Shown here: positions 44,409-52,437 of the stretch, in pieces
Layout of the letters: each line of letters begins with the position of its first letter
Numbering within the stretch: the stretch's first letter is position 1
DNA from: Emcibacter nanhaiensis
GTDB lineage: Bacteria > Pseudomonadota > Alphaproteobacteria > Sphingomonadales > Emcibacteraceae
Assembly (NCBI RefSeq): GCF_006385175.1
Contig: NZ_VFIY01000008.1
Coordinates: forward strand, 1-64,000
DNA: 64,000 bases
Direction of reading: 5' to 3'
The notes under the pieces: model-generated
What the model was told of the DNA's origin: nothing
What the model saw: only the letters and a program-made list of their open reading frames with translations
The model's database searches: none
Program-made: the position numbers and the translations under genes

Positions 44409-44693
44409 CTAGACCTTATTATTTGTCTTAGACTGATTCTGATCTGCAATATCAATTTTGCCCTGGGCCAGGTTTTTTGCCGCCATGGCCTGCTCGCGCA
44501 CCTTCCTGATTTCGGCCATTTCATCCTGGCTGATCAGTTCTTCAACCTGGTCGGTTACAGTTTCCTTGAGGTCCCGGACATGGCCCCAGAACCGCCCCAT
44601 CGCGCGGAGCGCCTTGGGCAAATCGCGGGGACCGATGACAACAATGGCAATCACCGCCACCACCATCATTTCCATGGCACCGATATCAAACAT
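44409..44693 (-). CDS. tatB: Sec-independent translocase TatB
   Basis: 94-residue TatB. The N-terminus MFDIGAMEMMVVAVIAIVVIGPRDLP has the short membrane helix and the GP hinge, followed by the amphipathic helix KALRAMGRFWGHVRDLKETV and a charged tail. TatB recognises twin-arginine signal peptides together with TatC. It lies 27 bp after tatA and 302 bp before phoX, itself a Tat substrate. No tatC follows, unlike the usual tatABC operon. Confidence 0.92.
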   Translation of the reverse strand: MFDIGAMEMMVVAVIAIVVIGPRDLPKALRAMGRFWGHVRDLKETVTDQVEELISQDEMAEIRKVREQAMAAKNLAQGKIDIADQNQSKTNNKV

Positions 44694-44720
44694 CCGGGAA
44701 ACCCTCTATGCCAGTTCTGA

Positions 44721-44921
44721 TCAGGCGCCGGTCTTGCTGCCGGAAGAGGAGGTTTCCCCTTCCGCCAGTCGGGAAGAGTTGTCTTCGACCGAATTCATTT
44801 CTTTTTTGAAGGAGGTAATACCCCGCGCGACGTCACCCATCAGGTCGGAAATCCGACCGCGGCCGAACAACAGGACACCAAGGGCGACAACAATGGCAAT
44901 CTGCCAGATACCAATCGACAT
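44721..44921 (-). CDS. tatA: Sec-independent translocase TatA
   Basis: 66-residue TatA, which oligomerises to form the translocation site. [24 protein letters not shown] is the membrane helix and FGRG hinge, followed by the amphipathic helix [17 protein letters not shown]. The ATG at 44921 fits the family start; a GTG 12 bp upstream is less likely. It is the first gene of a tatA-tatB unit with a Pho-box-like site 53 bp upstream. Confidence 0.94.
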   Translation of the reverse strand: MSIGIWQIAIVVALGVLLFGRGRISDLMGDVARGITSFKKEMNSVEDNSSRLAEGETSSSGSKTGA

Positions 44922-44973
44922 TTTCTGATCCACTCCAGAAGAATAATATGATCAGCTTTCCTAGCAGGCCTAT

Positions 44974-44991
44974 ATGACAGTTCAACGACGG
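44974..44991 (-). promoter_or_regulatory. PhoB-box-like repeat upstream of tatA
   Basis: On the minus strand CCGTCGT-TGAA-CTGTCAT: the second unit is a perfect Pho-box half and the first matches 5 of 7, at the correct 11-bp step. It lies 53 bp before the tatA ATG. Weaker than the gspE site on its own. Confidence 0.45.
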
Positions 44992-45090
44992 CGGTCGGAA
45001 AACGGGAATTTATTGCTGGAAAAAGATTTAGGAATGGGGCCTCTGGTCCACACCACAGACGTTATATTTTACAGATAGTTAAAGGCAGTA

Positions 45091-45109
45091 GTGCGCAATT
45101 TTTGCGCAC
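45091..45109. other. Inverted repeat GTGCGCAA-TTT-TTGCGCAC
   Basis: A perfect 8-bp inverted repeat with a 3-nt spacer in the 331-bp gap between the TonB-receptor gene and tatA. It could be an operator for the tat unit or a second hairpin ending the TonB transcript. Confidence 0.45.
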
Positions 45110-45200
45110 AACCTTCATGCATGTGACCTGAGAACAGGGATGAAAAGAAAGAGTTCTGTATCGATATTGGTTAAAATAAAGAACAAACACTTAAAAGACA

Positions 45201-45226
45201 GCGGGCCGGAATATCCTCCGGCCCGC
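45201..45226 (-). terminator. Terminator after TonB-receptor gene
   Basis: GCGGGCCGGA (45201-45210) and TCCGGCCCGC (45217-45226) form a 10-bp GC-rich stem with a 6-nt loop. In the minus-strand direction TGTCTTTTAAG follows. It lies 27 bp past the stop. Confidence 0.8.
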
Positions 45227-45252
45227 TCTCCAGTTTTATACTGGCTTTTATT

Positions 45253-47670
45253 CTAGAAATCACGACGAACGGAGACGCCCCACCAGCGGGGTTTGCCGTA
45301 CAGCATTTCATTACAGCCGCACAGATTTGCCAGGTCAAATCCGATGGTCGCATAGCTTTCATCAAAGACGTTGCTGACAAAGGCGGATACCGTCCAGTCC
45401 ATGTCGACACTGGTCCAGTCTGCCCGCACATTGGTGATGACATAGCTGTCCAGTTTCTGGGAGTCGAAGTTCCGGATATTGTGATAGATTTCATCCACAA
45501 AGGTGGCATCTGCCTGAACTGAAACATGGCCACCGAAGACTTCCGGTTCAAACTCATAGCGGATCAGGCCGGTGGCCTGGAAATCCGGGGTAAACGCCGG
45601 CTTCACGTCCCTGAACACACCCGGCGCAATTTCCAGGTTCTCCACCTCGGCATCCACATAACTGGCGCTCAGCATGATATCGAGACCGGAAGCCGGGTTG
45701 ATAAACAGTTCCAGCTCCATCCCTTTGATCATCGCATCCGCATTTTCGGTCACACTGGACACGTTGGAAAATACAGAAGCCTGATAATCTTCATAGTCAT
45801 AATAGTAGGCCGCACCGTTCAGTCGTGCCTTGCCATCCATAAAGGTTGCCTTGAAACCGATCTCATAGGACGTCAGGATTTCCTCGCCGTAGCCGATCGC
45901 ATCATCGGACAGCGGCGTGGAACCGTCAGGCAGCTTGGCATTGAAGCTTCCCGCCTTTACCCCGCGGTTGATGCCGGCATAAACCAGCAGATCATCAGTC
46001 GGGCGCCAGTCCAGCTGAACCTTCCCGGCCCAGAAAGTATCGCCTGCACTTTCTGCATAATCAGACCGCAACGGCACGATCAGCGTATTCGTATCAATGG
46101 CCAGGTTATCCGCATTGGCGTAGAGCCCCTGGGAGAAGGCATAATCCTTTTCCTCGCGGATCACGCGGGCCCCCGCGGTGAAGGTCAGCGTGTCGGTCAG
46201 GTCATATTCGATCTGGCCGAAGGCAGAATAGGAATTGGTGGTCAGGTCGATCAGGTTGACCAGATCCGCCCCGACACCCGCCCCCAGGAAGGCCGGGCTC
46301 ATGACAGAGGACGGCATAACCAGGAAGCCATTCTGTGTTGAGTTGTCGATATAGAGATAGTACAGACCGGTGATCCAGCGGAACCGGTCGCTATCCCCTT
46401 CCAGCCTGATTTCCTGGGTAAAGGTATCTTCGTCGGCGCCGGAGGCATAAACAAACTGATCCGCCGGTCCGGCATCAACGTCGTTGGTAGCAAACTTGTC
46501 GAAATGCTTGTAATCGGAAATGGCAATCAGGGTCATGTTTCCGATATCCCAGGTCAGTTTCGCCGTTGTTCCGTAGGTAGTAAACTGGTTGATATCGCTG
46601 AAAGCGAAGTCCTTGGAAGTCCGCCAGCCGCTGCCGTCCGGATCGATATAGCCAAAGAAATCACCGCCCGGCACCGGACGAAGCGTGGCCACACCGCTGC
46701 CGTCAACTTCCGCATTGACGCCGCCGGGACCGATGGCCTCGCGCACTTCGTCTGCATCGGAATAATAACTGTTGATCACCCGGCCCTGGGCATCGACTTC
46801 GGCTATGGTGGCAACATTCTGATAAGGCGCCTCGGAAAGATTGGAATCCGCCGCAAAACCACTGATCAGAAGTTCCGCTTCATCATTGATCTTGAACAGC
46901 AACTGGGCCCGACCGGCCAGGGTATCGTCGTTATACAGGTCCTGGCCGCCACCCGGCACGGGACCACCGATATTGACTGCGCCGTCCGGGAACTCGTTCT
47001 TGAGGAAGGCGTCGTTATAGCTGTAGAAAACAGAAACCCGGCCCAGCACTTTATCAGACAGGGCGCCACCGATGGCAGCCTCCGCCTTGACCTGGTTGAA
47101 ACGGCCATAGGTCAGGTCGACAAAACCTTCGGTTTCCTCGGTCGGCTTGCGGGTAATATAATGCACCACACCGCCGGTGGCGTTACGGCCGAACAGTGTA
47201 CTCTGCGGCCCCTTGATCACCTCCACCCGATCAACATCAAAGGTGGAAAAGGTCTGCCCCTGCATCATGGCGATGTAACCCTCGTCCACATAGACGGCAA
47301 CCGGAGATTCCACGGAGTCGGTAAAATCATTCTGGGTCACGCCGCGAATGGTAAACTGGGACATCTGACCGCCGATGCTGCCGGAAACATAAACCCCGGG
47401 CGTGATACGGGCCACATCCACGCTCTGGGTCATGCCCAGCGCCCTCATCTGGTCCCCGGACAGGGCCGTCACGGCAAGCCCTACGTCCTGGATCATCTGT
47501 TCCCTTTTCTGAGACGTCACAACGATCTCTTCAAAGACCGAAACATTGCCGTTCTCGGCTGCCGCCTCTTCCTCCGCCTGGACAATCGTGCCCGCAAGCA
47601 ACGGTGTACTTACCGCGGTGGCAAGCAAAAGACTTTTTAACCCTGTGTATTTTGTCCTGATTATATACAT
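45253..47670 (-). CDS. TonB-dependent outer-membrane receptor
   Basis: 805 residues. A signal peptide (about 1-32) is followed by a TonB-box-like segment FEEIVVTSQKREQ, the plug domain (about 55-165, VEVIKGPQSTLFGRNATGGVVHYITRKP) and a 22-strand barrel ending with the C-terminal aromatic WWGVSVRRDF. GGAGG precedes the ATG at 47670. It takes up a ligand with energy from TonB. Position next to the hydrolase, amidase and ring-cleavage genes suggests import of the substrate of that pathway, rather than iron. Confidence 0.93.
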   Translation of the reverse strand: MYIIRTKYTGLKSLLLATAVSTPLLAGTIVQAEEEAAAENGNVSVFEEIVVTSQKREQMIQDVGLAVTALSGDQMRALGMTQSVDVARITPGVYVSGSIGGQMSQFTIRGVTQNDFTDSVESPVAVYVDEGYIAMMQGQTFSTFDVDRVEVIKGPQSTLFGRNATGGVVHYITRKPTEETEGFVDLTYGRFNQVKAEAAIGGALSDKVLGRVSVFYSYNDAFLKNEFPDGAVNIGGPVPGGGQDLYNDDTLAGRAQLLFKINDEAELLISGFAADSNLSEAPYQNVATIAEVDAQGRVINSYYSDADEVREAIGPGGVNAEVDGSGVATLRPVPGGDFFGYIDPDGSGWRTSKDFAFSDINQFTTYGTTAKLTWDIGNMTLIAISDYKHFDKFATNDVDAGPADQFVYASGADEDTFTQEIRLEGDSDRFRWITGLYYLYIDNSTQNGFLVMPSSVMSPAFLGAGVGADLVNLIDLTTNSYSAFGQIEYDLTDTLTFTAGARVIREEKDYAFSQGLYANADNLAIDTNTLIVPLRSDYAESAGDTFWAGKVQLDWRPTDDLLVYAGINRGVKAGSFNAKLPDGSTPLSDDAIGYGEEILTSYEIGFKATFMDGKARLNGAAYYYDYEDYQASVFSNVSSVTENADAMIKGMELELFINPASGLDIMLSASYVDAEVENLEIAPGVFRDVKPAFTPDFQATGLIRYEFEPEVFGGHVSVQADATFVDEIYHNIRNFDSQKLDSYVITNVRADWTSVDMDWTVSAFVSNVFDESYATIGFDLANLCGCNEMLYGKPRWWGVSVRRDF

Positions 47671-47755
47671 ACTTAAAATCCTCCATTTTGGCATGTTTGC
47701 CGGTTTGGTTTGACTGTTGCTGAATATTTTTGTCTTTCCAGGTATCTCCTTCAGC

Positions 47756-49081
47756 CTAGAGACCTGTTTCTGAACGCTTGCGGGTGCAGGTATCGATCAC
47801 CGCATAGAGTATTTTTTGAGCGCAGGGCATAAGGTCCGGCACATAGGTGGCCCCCATGCCGCCAAGCCCTTCGGCTATTTCTTCCGGGGAGCCCTCTGCC
47901 GGCCAGGGCCAGCCCATACGTGCTGTGGGAATGCCCATGCGCCGCAGGGCAGCGCCGTCTGTCTGACCGCCGAGCAAATCCGGGTCACGATAATTTTCAC
48001 CCTCAATATGTTCCCAGCCGCGACGGGCAGACTGGATAATCCAGTTGTCGGGATCAGTGGTGCCACCCGGTGTAGAGCCATACATTTCCCACTCCACTTC
48101 GAGATCGGGATGTTTCGCCTGAATATCCCGCATGAAGCTGGCTACCTGCGCCTTGACTTCGCCCGGGCTGGTACGTGGATTGATGCGAACGTCGAAATAG
48201 ATTTCCGTAGCGGCAGAGGGAAAGGCCGGACGCTCGGGCCAGCCGGCACGCACTGCCGAAATCCAGCCGTCGGGCCGGATTACGCCGGAAGTGTTGCGTT
48301 CGGTATATTCCTGGAGCCAGTCCTCGAGTTCGAGAATGAAACCGGCGGCCGGAACAATGGAACTCCTGAAGTCCGGCAGGCCGCGCGGCACACCGGCATA
48401 CCCCAGAGTGCCCCAGACCGTGACCTTGAACCAGCCCATGCCCGGCTCCTCATGATATACCCAGTTCCAGGGTTTCATGATAATGGCGTAATCCGGCGCC
48501 ATGCCGCGGTTAATCAGATGCTCCACGCCGTTTGACATCCCGGCATTATCGCGCCAGGGAATGGTGACCGGCATGCCGCCGTCGGCAAAGCCCAGATTGA
48601 TATCGCCGACCAAAGGAACGTCCGCATCGATCAGGGCATTGACCACCTCGGTCAGGGTCGCCACCATGGCCTTGGGGTTGGAAGAACCGAGCCCGTAAAC
48701 CCAGTCATCAACCATTTTCGCCTGCGGTTTCAGGTCCACATACTGTTTCGGACCGGCCCAGGGATAATCGCTTTCATCTCCTTCGAGATGGGTATCGATC
48801 GGTGCGTAAAGCAGCAGGGTCGCGCCGTCGCCGGTGCCCCGCAATTCGCCCAGCGTGTTGCCTGAGATGTCATTCATGGGATGGTAGGCGGCCTTCATGC
48901 CCATATTGCTCATATAGGACGTCATAAACTGGCTGGCGTCGGCTGTAGCCCCGGTCGGACTGTGAATATCGGTCAGGTCAAACAGAAGCTTCTTCAGGCG
49001 ATCCTGGTCCAGCTTTTCACATGCCTGGTCGTACCAGCGCTTCTGTTCTTGCGTGAAAGGTATCTGTGTTGTCGGTTCCAT
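47756..49081 (-). CDS. M20-type metallohydrolase-like protein with altered metal site
   Basis: 441 residues of the M20/ArgE-DapE fold: N-terminal LLFDLTDIHSPTGATADAS, a His-containing LYAPIDTHLEGDE and the dimerisation domain at about 195-310. Usual members have a bridging Asp in a GxxDxK motif and a Glu-Glu pair. Here the matching segments read YGLGSSNPKAMVATL and INLGFADGGMP, so key ligands seem replaced. It may be a divergent amidohydrolase or a non-peptidase. AGGGAG lies before the ATG at 49081. It follows the amidase by 22 bp in one operon. Confidence 0.75.
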   Translation of the reverse strand: MEPTTQIPFTQEQKRWYDQACEKLDQDRLKKLLFDLTDIHSPTGATADASQFMTSYMSNMGMKAAYHPMNDISGNTLGELRGTGDGATLLLYAPIDTHLEGDESDYPWAGPKQYVDLKPQAKMVDDWVYGLGSSNPKAMVATLTEVVNALIDADVPLVGDINLGFADGGMPVTIPWRDNAGMSNGVEHLINRGMAPDYAIIMKPWNWVYHEEPGMGWFKVTVWGTLGYAGVPRGLPDFRSSIVPAAGFILELEDWLQEYTERNTSGVIRPDGWISAVRAGWPERPAFPSAATEIYFDVRINPRTSPGEVKAQVASFMRDIQAKHPDLEVEWEMYGSTPGGTTDPDNWIIQSARRGWEHIEGENYRDPDLLGGQTDGAALRRMGIPTARMGWPWPAEGSPEEIAEGLGGMGATYVPDLMPCAQKILYAVIDTCTRKRSETGL

Positions 49082-49103
49082 AGCGTTCTCCCTGATGATC
49101 GCT

Positions 49104-50396
49104 TTACAGTTTGCTTTGCCAGCGGCCGGCCACATTGACCATCCAGTGACCGAAGCCGAGAATTTCCCTGTCCTGCCCCTGCCGGCCGATAATCTGCAGG
49201 CCGATCGGAAGCCCCTTCTCCCCTTCCTTCACAGGGAATCCGAGACAGGGCGTACCAAGCGCAGTCCACATCCGGTTAAAGACGGGATCTCCGGTGCTAT
49301 CGATGCCATAGGGGGCAATCCCCGGTGCGGAAGGGGTCAGCAGAAAATCACATTCGCCGAACAGACTATCCTGTTCGTTCACGCAGACTTTCTGGATATC
49401 CAGTGCCTCGAGATATTTTTCGGCCGGCAGATCGCGCCCCGCGGCAATGAATTGCTTGAGGACATCGCTGATCCTGTCAGCATGCTTTTCCACAACGGGA
49501 CCGAGGCAAATCCAGGCTTCCCGCATGTGAATCAGGCGCTGGGCTTCCCCGAGACGATCGAACAGCTCACTGCCCTCTACCCCCATCAGCTCGGCGCCGG
49601 CGTCCCGCAGAACATCCGCGGTTTCAAAAAATAGTTTCTGGGTTTCCGGGCTGGCCTGGTTCCAGGCCCCTGACCGGTAGAGCCCGATCCTCGGCGGTTC
49701 AGACGTCGGCTCGATATCCTTTGTCTCGCTCCCGAGAACACTGTCGAGCAGTTCCAGGTCTTCCACCGCCCGACCAAAACCGCCAAGCGTGTCCAGATGA
49801 TGGGCGGTATCGACCATACCACCGGTGTCATAGCGCTTGCGGGTCGGCTTGAAACCGATCACCCCGCAGAAAGACGCCGGCCGGATAACCGACCCCGCCG
49901 TCTGGGTGCCAAGTGTCAGGGGGACATGAAAGTCCGCCACCGCCGCGGCAGATCCGCTGGAGGATCCCCCCGGCGTATGATCCGGATTATGGGGATTGCG
50001 GGTCGGCCCCGGACGATAGGTGGCGAATTCGGCAGTGACAGTCTTGCCGAGAATTATGGCCCCGGCTTCCTTCAGCAGCCGGACACATTCGGCGTCTTCC
50101 CTTGGCTGGAAACCGTCGAAAGCATCACTGCCGTAGTCGGTCGGCATATCCGCCGTATCAATCACATCCTTGATCCCGACCGGGACGCCGTGCAACGGAC
50201 CGCTGGCAGCAGAACGGTCTCTTTCCCGCGCTTCGGCCAGAGCCTGTTCCGCGGCCACATAGGCCCAGGCCCGCACTGTCCCTTCCCGCGCTTCAATACG
50301 TTCAAGACAAGAGGTAACCAGGGCTTCCGAGGTGAGTTCCCCCCGGGCGATGGCCCGGGCGGCTTTTGTCGCAGAAAGTCTGAAGAGGTCACTCAT
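49104..50396 (-). CDS. Amidase-signature family amidase
   Basis: About 430 residues, hydrolysing a carboxamide to acid and ammonia through a Ser-cisSer-Lys triad. The lysine is in GVPVGIKDVID, the cis-serine in TPGGSSSGSAAAVA and the nucleophile region in LGTQTAGSVIRPASFCG. The ATG at 50396 is preferred; a GTG at 50408 that overlaps the upstream stop is an alternative. It is translationally close to the extradiol dioxygenase gene and may act on an amide in the same pathway. AS amidases also act in transamidation, which is less likely here. Confidence 0.88.
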   Translation of the reverse strand: MSDLFRLSATKAARAIARGELTSEALVTSCLERIEAREGTVRAWAYVAAEQALAEARERDRSAASGPLHGVPVGIKDVIDTADMPTDYGSDAFDGFQPREDAECVRLLKEAGAIILGKTVTAEFATYRPGPTRNPHNPDHTPGGSSSGSAAAVADFHVPLTLGTQTAGSVIRPASFCGVIGFKPTRKRYDTGGMVDTAHHLDTLGGFGRAVEDLELLDSVLGSETKDIEPTSEPPRIGLYRSGAWNQASPETQKLFFETADVLRDAGAELMGVEGSELFDRLGEAQRLIHMREAWICLGPVVEKHADRISDVLKQFIAAGRDLPAEKYLEALDIQKVCVNEQDSLFGECDFLLTPSAPGIAPYGIDSTGDPVFNRMWTALGTPCLGFPVKEGEKGLPIGLQIIGRQGQDREILGFGHWMVNVAGRWQSKL

Positions 50397-50404
50397 CCGC
50401 AAAC

Positions 50405-51280
50405 TCACTCCTCTTCCGGTGAATGATGCCCCCAGAGACGCGGCGAGTCATAGCTGCGCACGCTCCAGTTTTCATCAATGAGCAGACCGCCATAACCATA
50501 TTCGATCCCGAAACCGGACGGTGTCACGATGTAGAAGGACTGGACATGGTCATTGGTGTGACGGCCCATTTCCATGATCAGCGGCAGTTGCATTTCGCGC
50601 GCCACATCATAGGCATAACCGATATCATTGACGGATTTTGCCTCGATCATGACATGGTTGAATTCGCCGCCCTTGAAGTCACCGAACGGCTTCATGATGG
50701 CCAGGGAATGATGGCGGGCATTGCAATGATAGAAGGTGGCGTCCTTGTCGTCCCAGATGATGTAGTCCGAGAGTTTAAAGCCCAGCACCCGCTCGTAGAA
50801 CTTCTTGCTTTCCTCATAGTCCCTGACCACATAGACCACATGGCCAAGACCGAGGTCGCCGGTCTTGTAGCCGTCAATCCCGCGGGTCGGTTTGAAGGGA
50901 TACATTTCCCGTTGCGGGGCATAGAAAAGTTCCGATGGCGTGCCGCTGGCCGGATCGATAAACTGGTAAAGCTCGATGACCTTGCGCTCTTCCTTCAGAG
51001 CGTCCGTTCCTTTGGTGACTTCCACGCCGTAATCGCGTAGCCGGCCGACCAGGTCTTCCAGGTCCGCCAGGGATTTAGTTTCCCAGCCCACGGCTGCAAT
51101 GGAGTCCTCAGCCGCAGGATAGAGAGTAAAGCGATGATGATAGTCGTCAATCCTGAGATCCACCGCCTCGCTGTCGGCTCTCTGCAGGACTTCCATGCTG
51201 AAAATTCCCGTGGCGATCTCCAGCCATTCCTTCATATTGGTTACATTCAGGGCCAGATAGCCCAGTCCACTGACGCTCAT
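50405..51280 (-). CDS. Type I extradiol ring-cleavage dioxygenase (BphC/HsaC-like)
   Basis: 291 residues, the exact size of two-domain BphC-type enzymes that open a catechol next to the hydroxyls. The ligands are His in LGLGHVVYVV, His in FNHVMIEAKS and Glu in FGIEYGYGG, all at the family positions. GGAG precedes the ATG at 51280. It lies in the operon with reductase upstream and amidase downstream, near a Rieske oxygenase and two meta-cleavage hydrolases. Together these would dihydroxylate, cleave and hydrolyse an aromatic ring. The substrate is unknown. Confidence 0.9.
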   Translation of the reverse strand: MSVSGLGYLALNVTNMKEWLEIATGIFSMEVLQRADSEAVDLRIDDYHHRFTLYPAAEDSIAAVGWETKSLADLEDLVGRLRDYGVEVTKGTDALKEERKVIELYQFIDPASGTPSELFYAPQREMYPFKPTRGIDGYKTGDLGLGHVVYVVRDYEESKKFYERVLGFKLSDYIIWDDKDATFYHCNARHHSLAIMKPFGDFKGGEFNHVMIEAKSVNDIGYAYDVAREMQLPLIMEMGRHTNDHVQSFYIVTPSGFGIEYGYGGLLIDENWSVRSYDSPRLWGHHSPEEE

Positions 51281-51333
51281 TGTCTTGTCTCCTTTAGCAT
51301 TTCCACCACTTGTTATTTTTGCCGTGCCGGCGA

Positions 51334-52359
51334 CTACTCGCTGGGCACAAATTTTTCCGCATGTATATTTTCCGGTTTCAGTCCCGCGTCGAGCAGGAAG
51401 GACTGGGCGGCTTCGATCATGCCCGGCGGCCCGCAAAGGTAGGCGACCGCATTCTCATCGATTGCATCACTGGCAAGACTTGAAACAGGATTTCCAACAA
51501 GGATTCCCTCTTCCGCCTCCCCTTTATCGACGGAGATCCGGTTTTGCAGGGTCGGCATCCACTGTTGCCTGAGATCAAGTTCTTCGACATAGAAAAGGCC
51601 GTCCCGGTCCACGCAGCCAAAGCTGAGCAGGATATTCGGCTTTTTGCCGCTACGGACCCGGATCACATCCAGCATGGACATCATCGGGGCAAGCCCGGTC
51701 CCGCCGGCGATCATGATGTGTGGCGCCTTGACGCCGTCCCGCAGGAAGAAGGACCCGAAGGCGCCTTCGATTTCCAGCACATCATCCACCCGGGCCCGGT
51801 CCCGCAGGTAGGACGACATGACGCCGTCTTCCAGCACACGGATCAGCAGTTCAATTTTCGGCAGGTCCGCCGGCGTACTGGCAAAGGAATAGCTGCGAAA
51901 CTGTTCGGTTCCCGGAACCTTGACCTGAATGAACTGCCCCGGGATAAAATCAATCCAGTCCCCGTCGGCCAGTTCCATGCTCAGTTTCACCACATCACGG
52001 GACACCCATTCGATAGCATCGATAAAAGCGTTGGCCCGGACCGGCTGGTTGCTTCCGGCCGTACTGTCATAATCCAGTTCAAGCGTACAGTCGCTTTGCG
52101 GTGTGGTAATACAGATCAGACGCTGGCCTTCCTGCTGTTCGCTCTTCAGCAGGGAAGCCGCGACATCCCTGCGCATTTCAGCACTGCCCTCAACAAGTTT
52201 TGCCTGGCAGGCCGCGCAGCTTCCGCTCCTGCACTGATAGAGAAGCGGAACCTCCTGATCGAGCGCCACATCGAGAATATTCTCATCCTCGGCCACCTCG
52301 ATCCGGCGGCTTTCCCCGTCGGAAAAATTCAGCGTTACGGAATGTTTTACGCCTGACAT
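51334..52359 (-). CDS. Oxygenase reductase: 2Fe-2S / FAD / NAD(P)H, BenC-type
   Basis: 341-residue electron-transfer protein. The N-terminal plant-type ferredoxin has CRSGSCAACQAKL plus a distal Cys in RLICIT. The FAD domain has RSYSFAST. The NAD domain has IAGGTGLAPMMSML and YLCGPPGMIEAA. It passes electrons from NAD(P)H to an oxygenase, most likely the Rieske protein encoded just upstream (78-bp gap). A strong terminator lies between the two, so expression could differ. Confidence 0.92.
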   Translation of the reverse strand: MSGVKHSVTLNFSDGESRRIEVAEDENILDVALDQEVPLLYQCRSGSCAACQAKLVEGSAEMRRDVAASLLKSEQQEGQRLICITTPQSDCTLELDYDSTAGSNQPVRANAFIDAIEWVSRDVVKLSMELADGDWIDFIPGQFIQVKVPGTEQFRSYSFASTPADLPKIELLIRVLEDGVMSSYLRDRARVDDVLEIEGAFGSFFLRDGVKAPHIMIAGGTGLAPMMSMLDVIRVRSGKKPNILLSFGCVDRDGLFYVEELDLRQQWMPTLQNRISVDKGEAEEGILVGNPVSSLASDAIDENAVAYLCGPPGMIEAAQSFLLDAGLKPENIHAEKFVPSE

Positions 52360-52401
52360 ACCCTTTGTACCTTTTGGTTTTTCTTCAATTACCCTGAGAA
52401 G

Positions 52402-52430
52402 AAAAAAGGCCCTGCCTTGCGGCAGGACCT
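52402..52430 (-). terminator. Intrinsic terminator after the Rieske oxygenase gene
   Basis: On the minus strand AGGTCCTGCC-GCAA-GGCAGGGCCT forms a 10-bp stem (with one G-U-type mismatch) followed by a run of T. It is well formed and sits between the oxygenase and its presumed reductase. Confidence 0.85.
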
Positions 52431-52437
52431 CTCCTCT

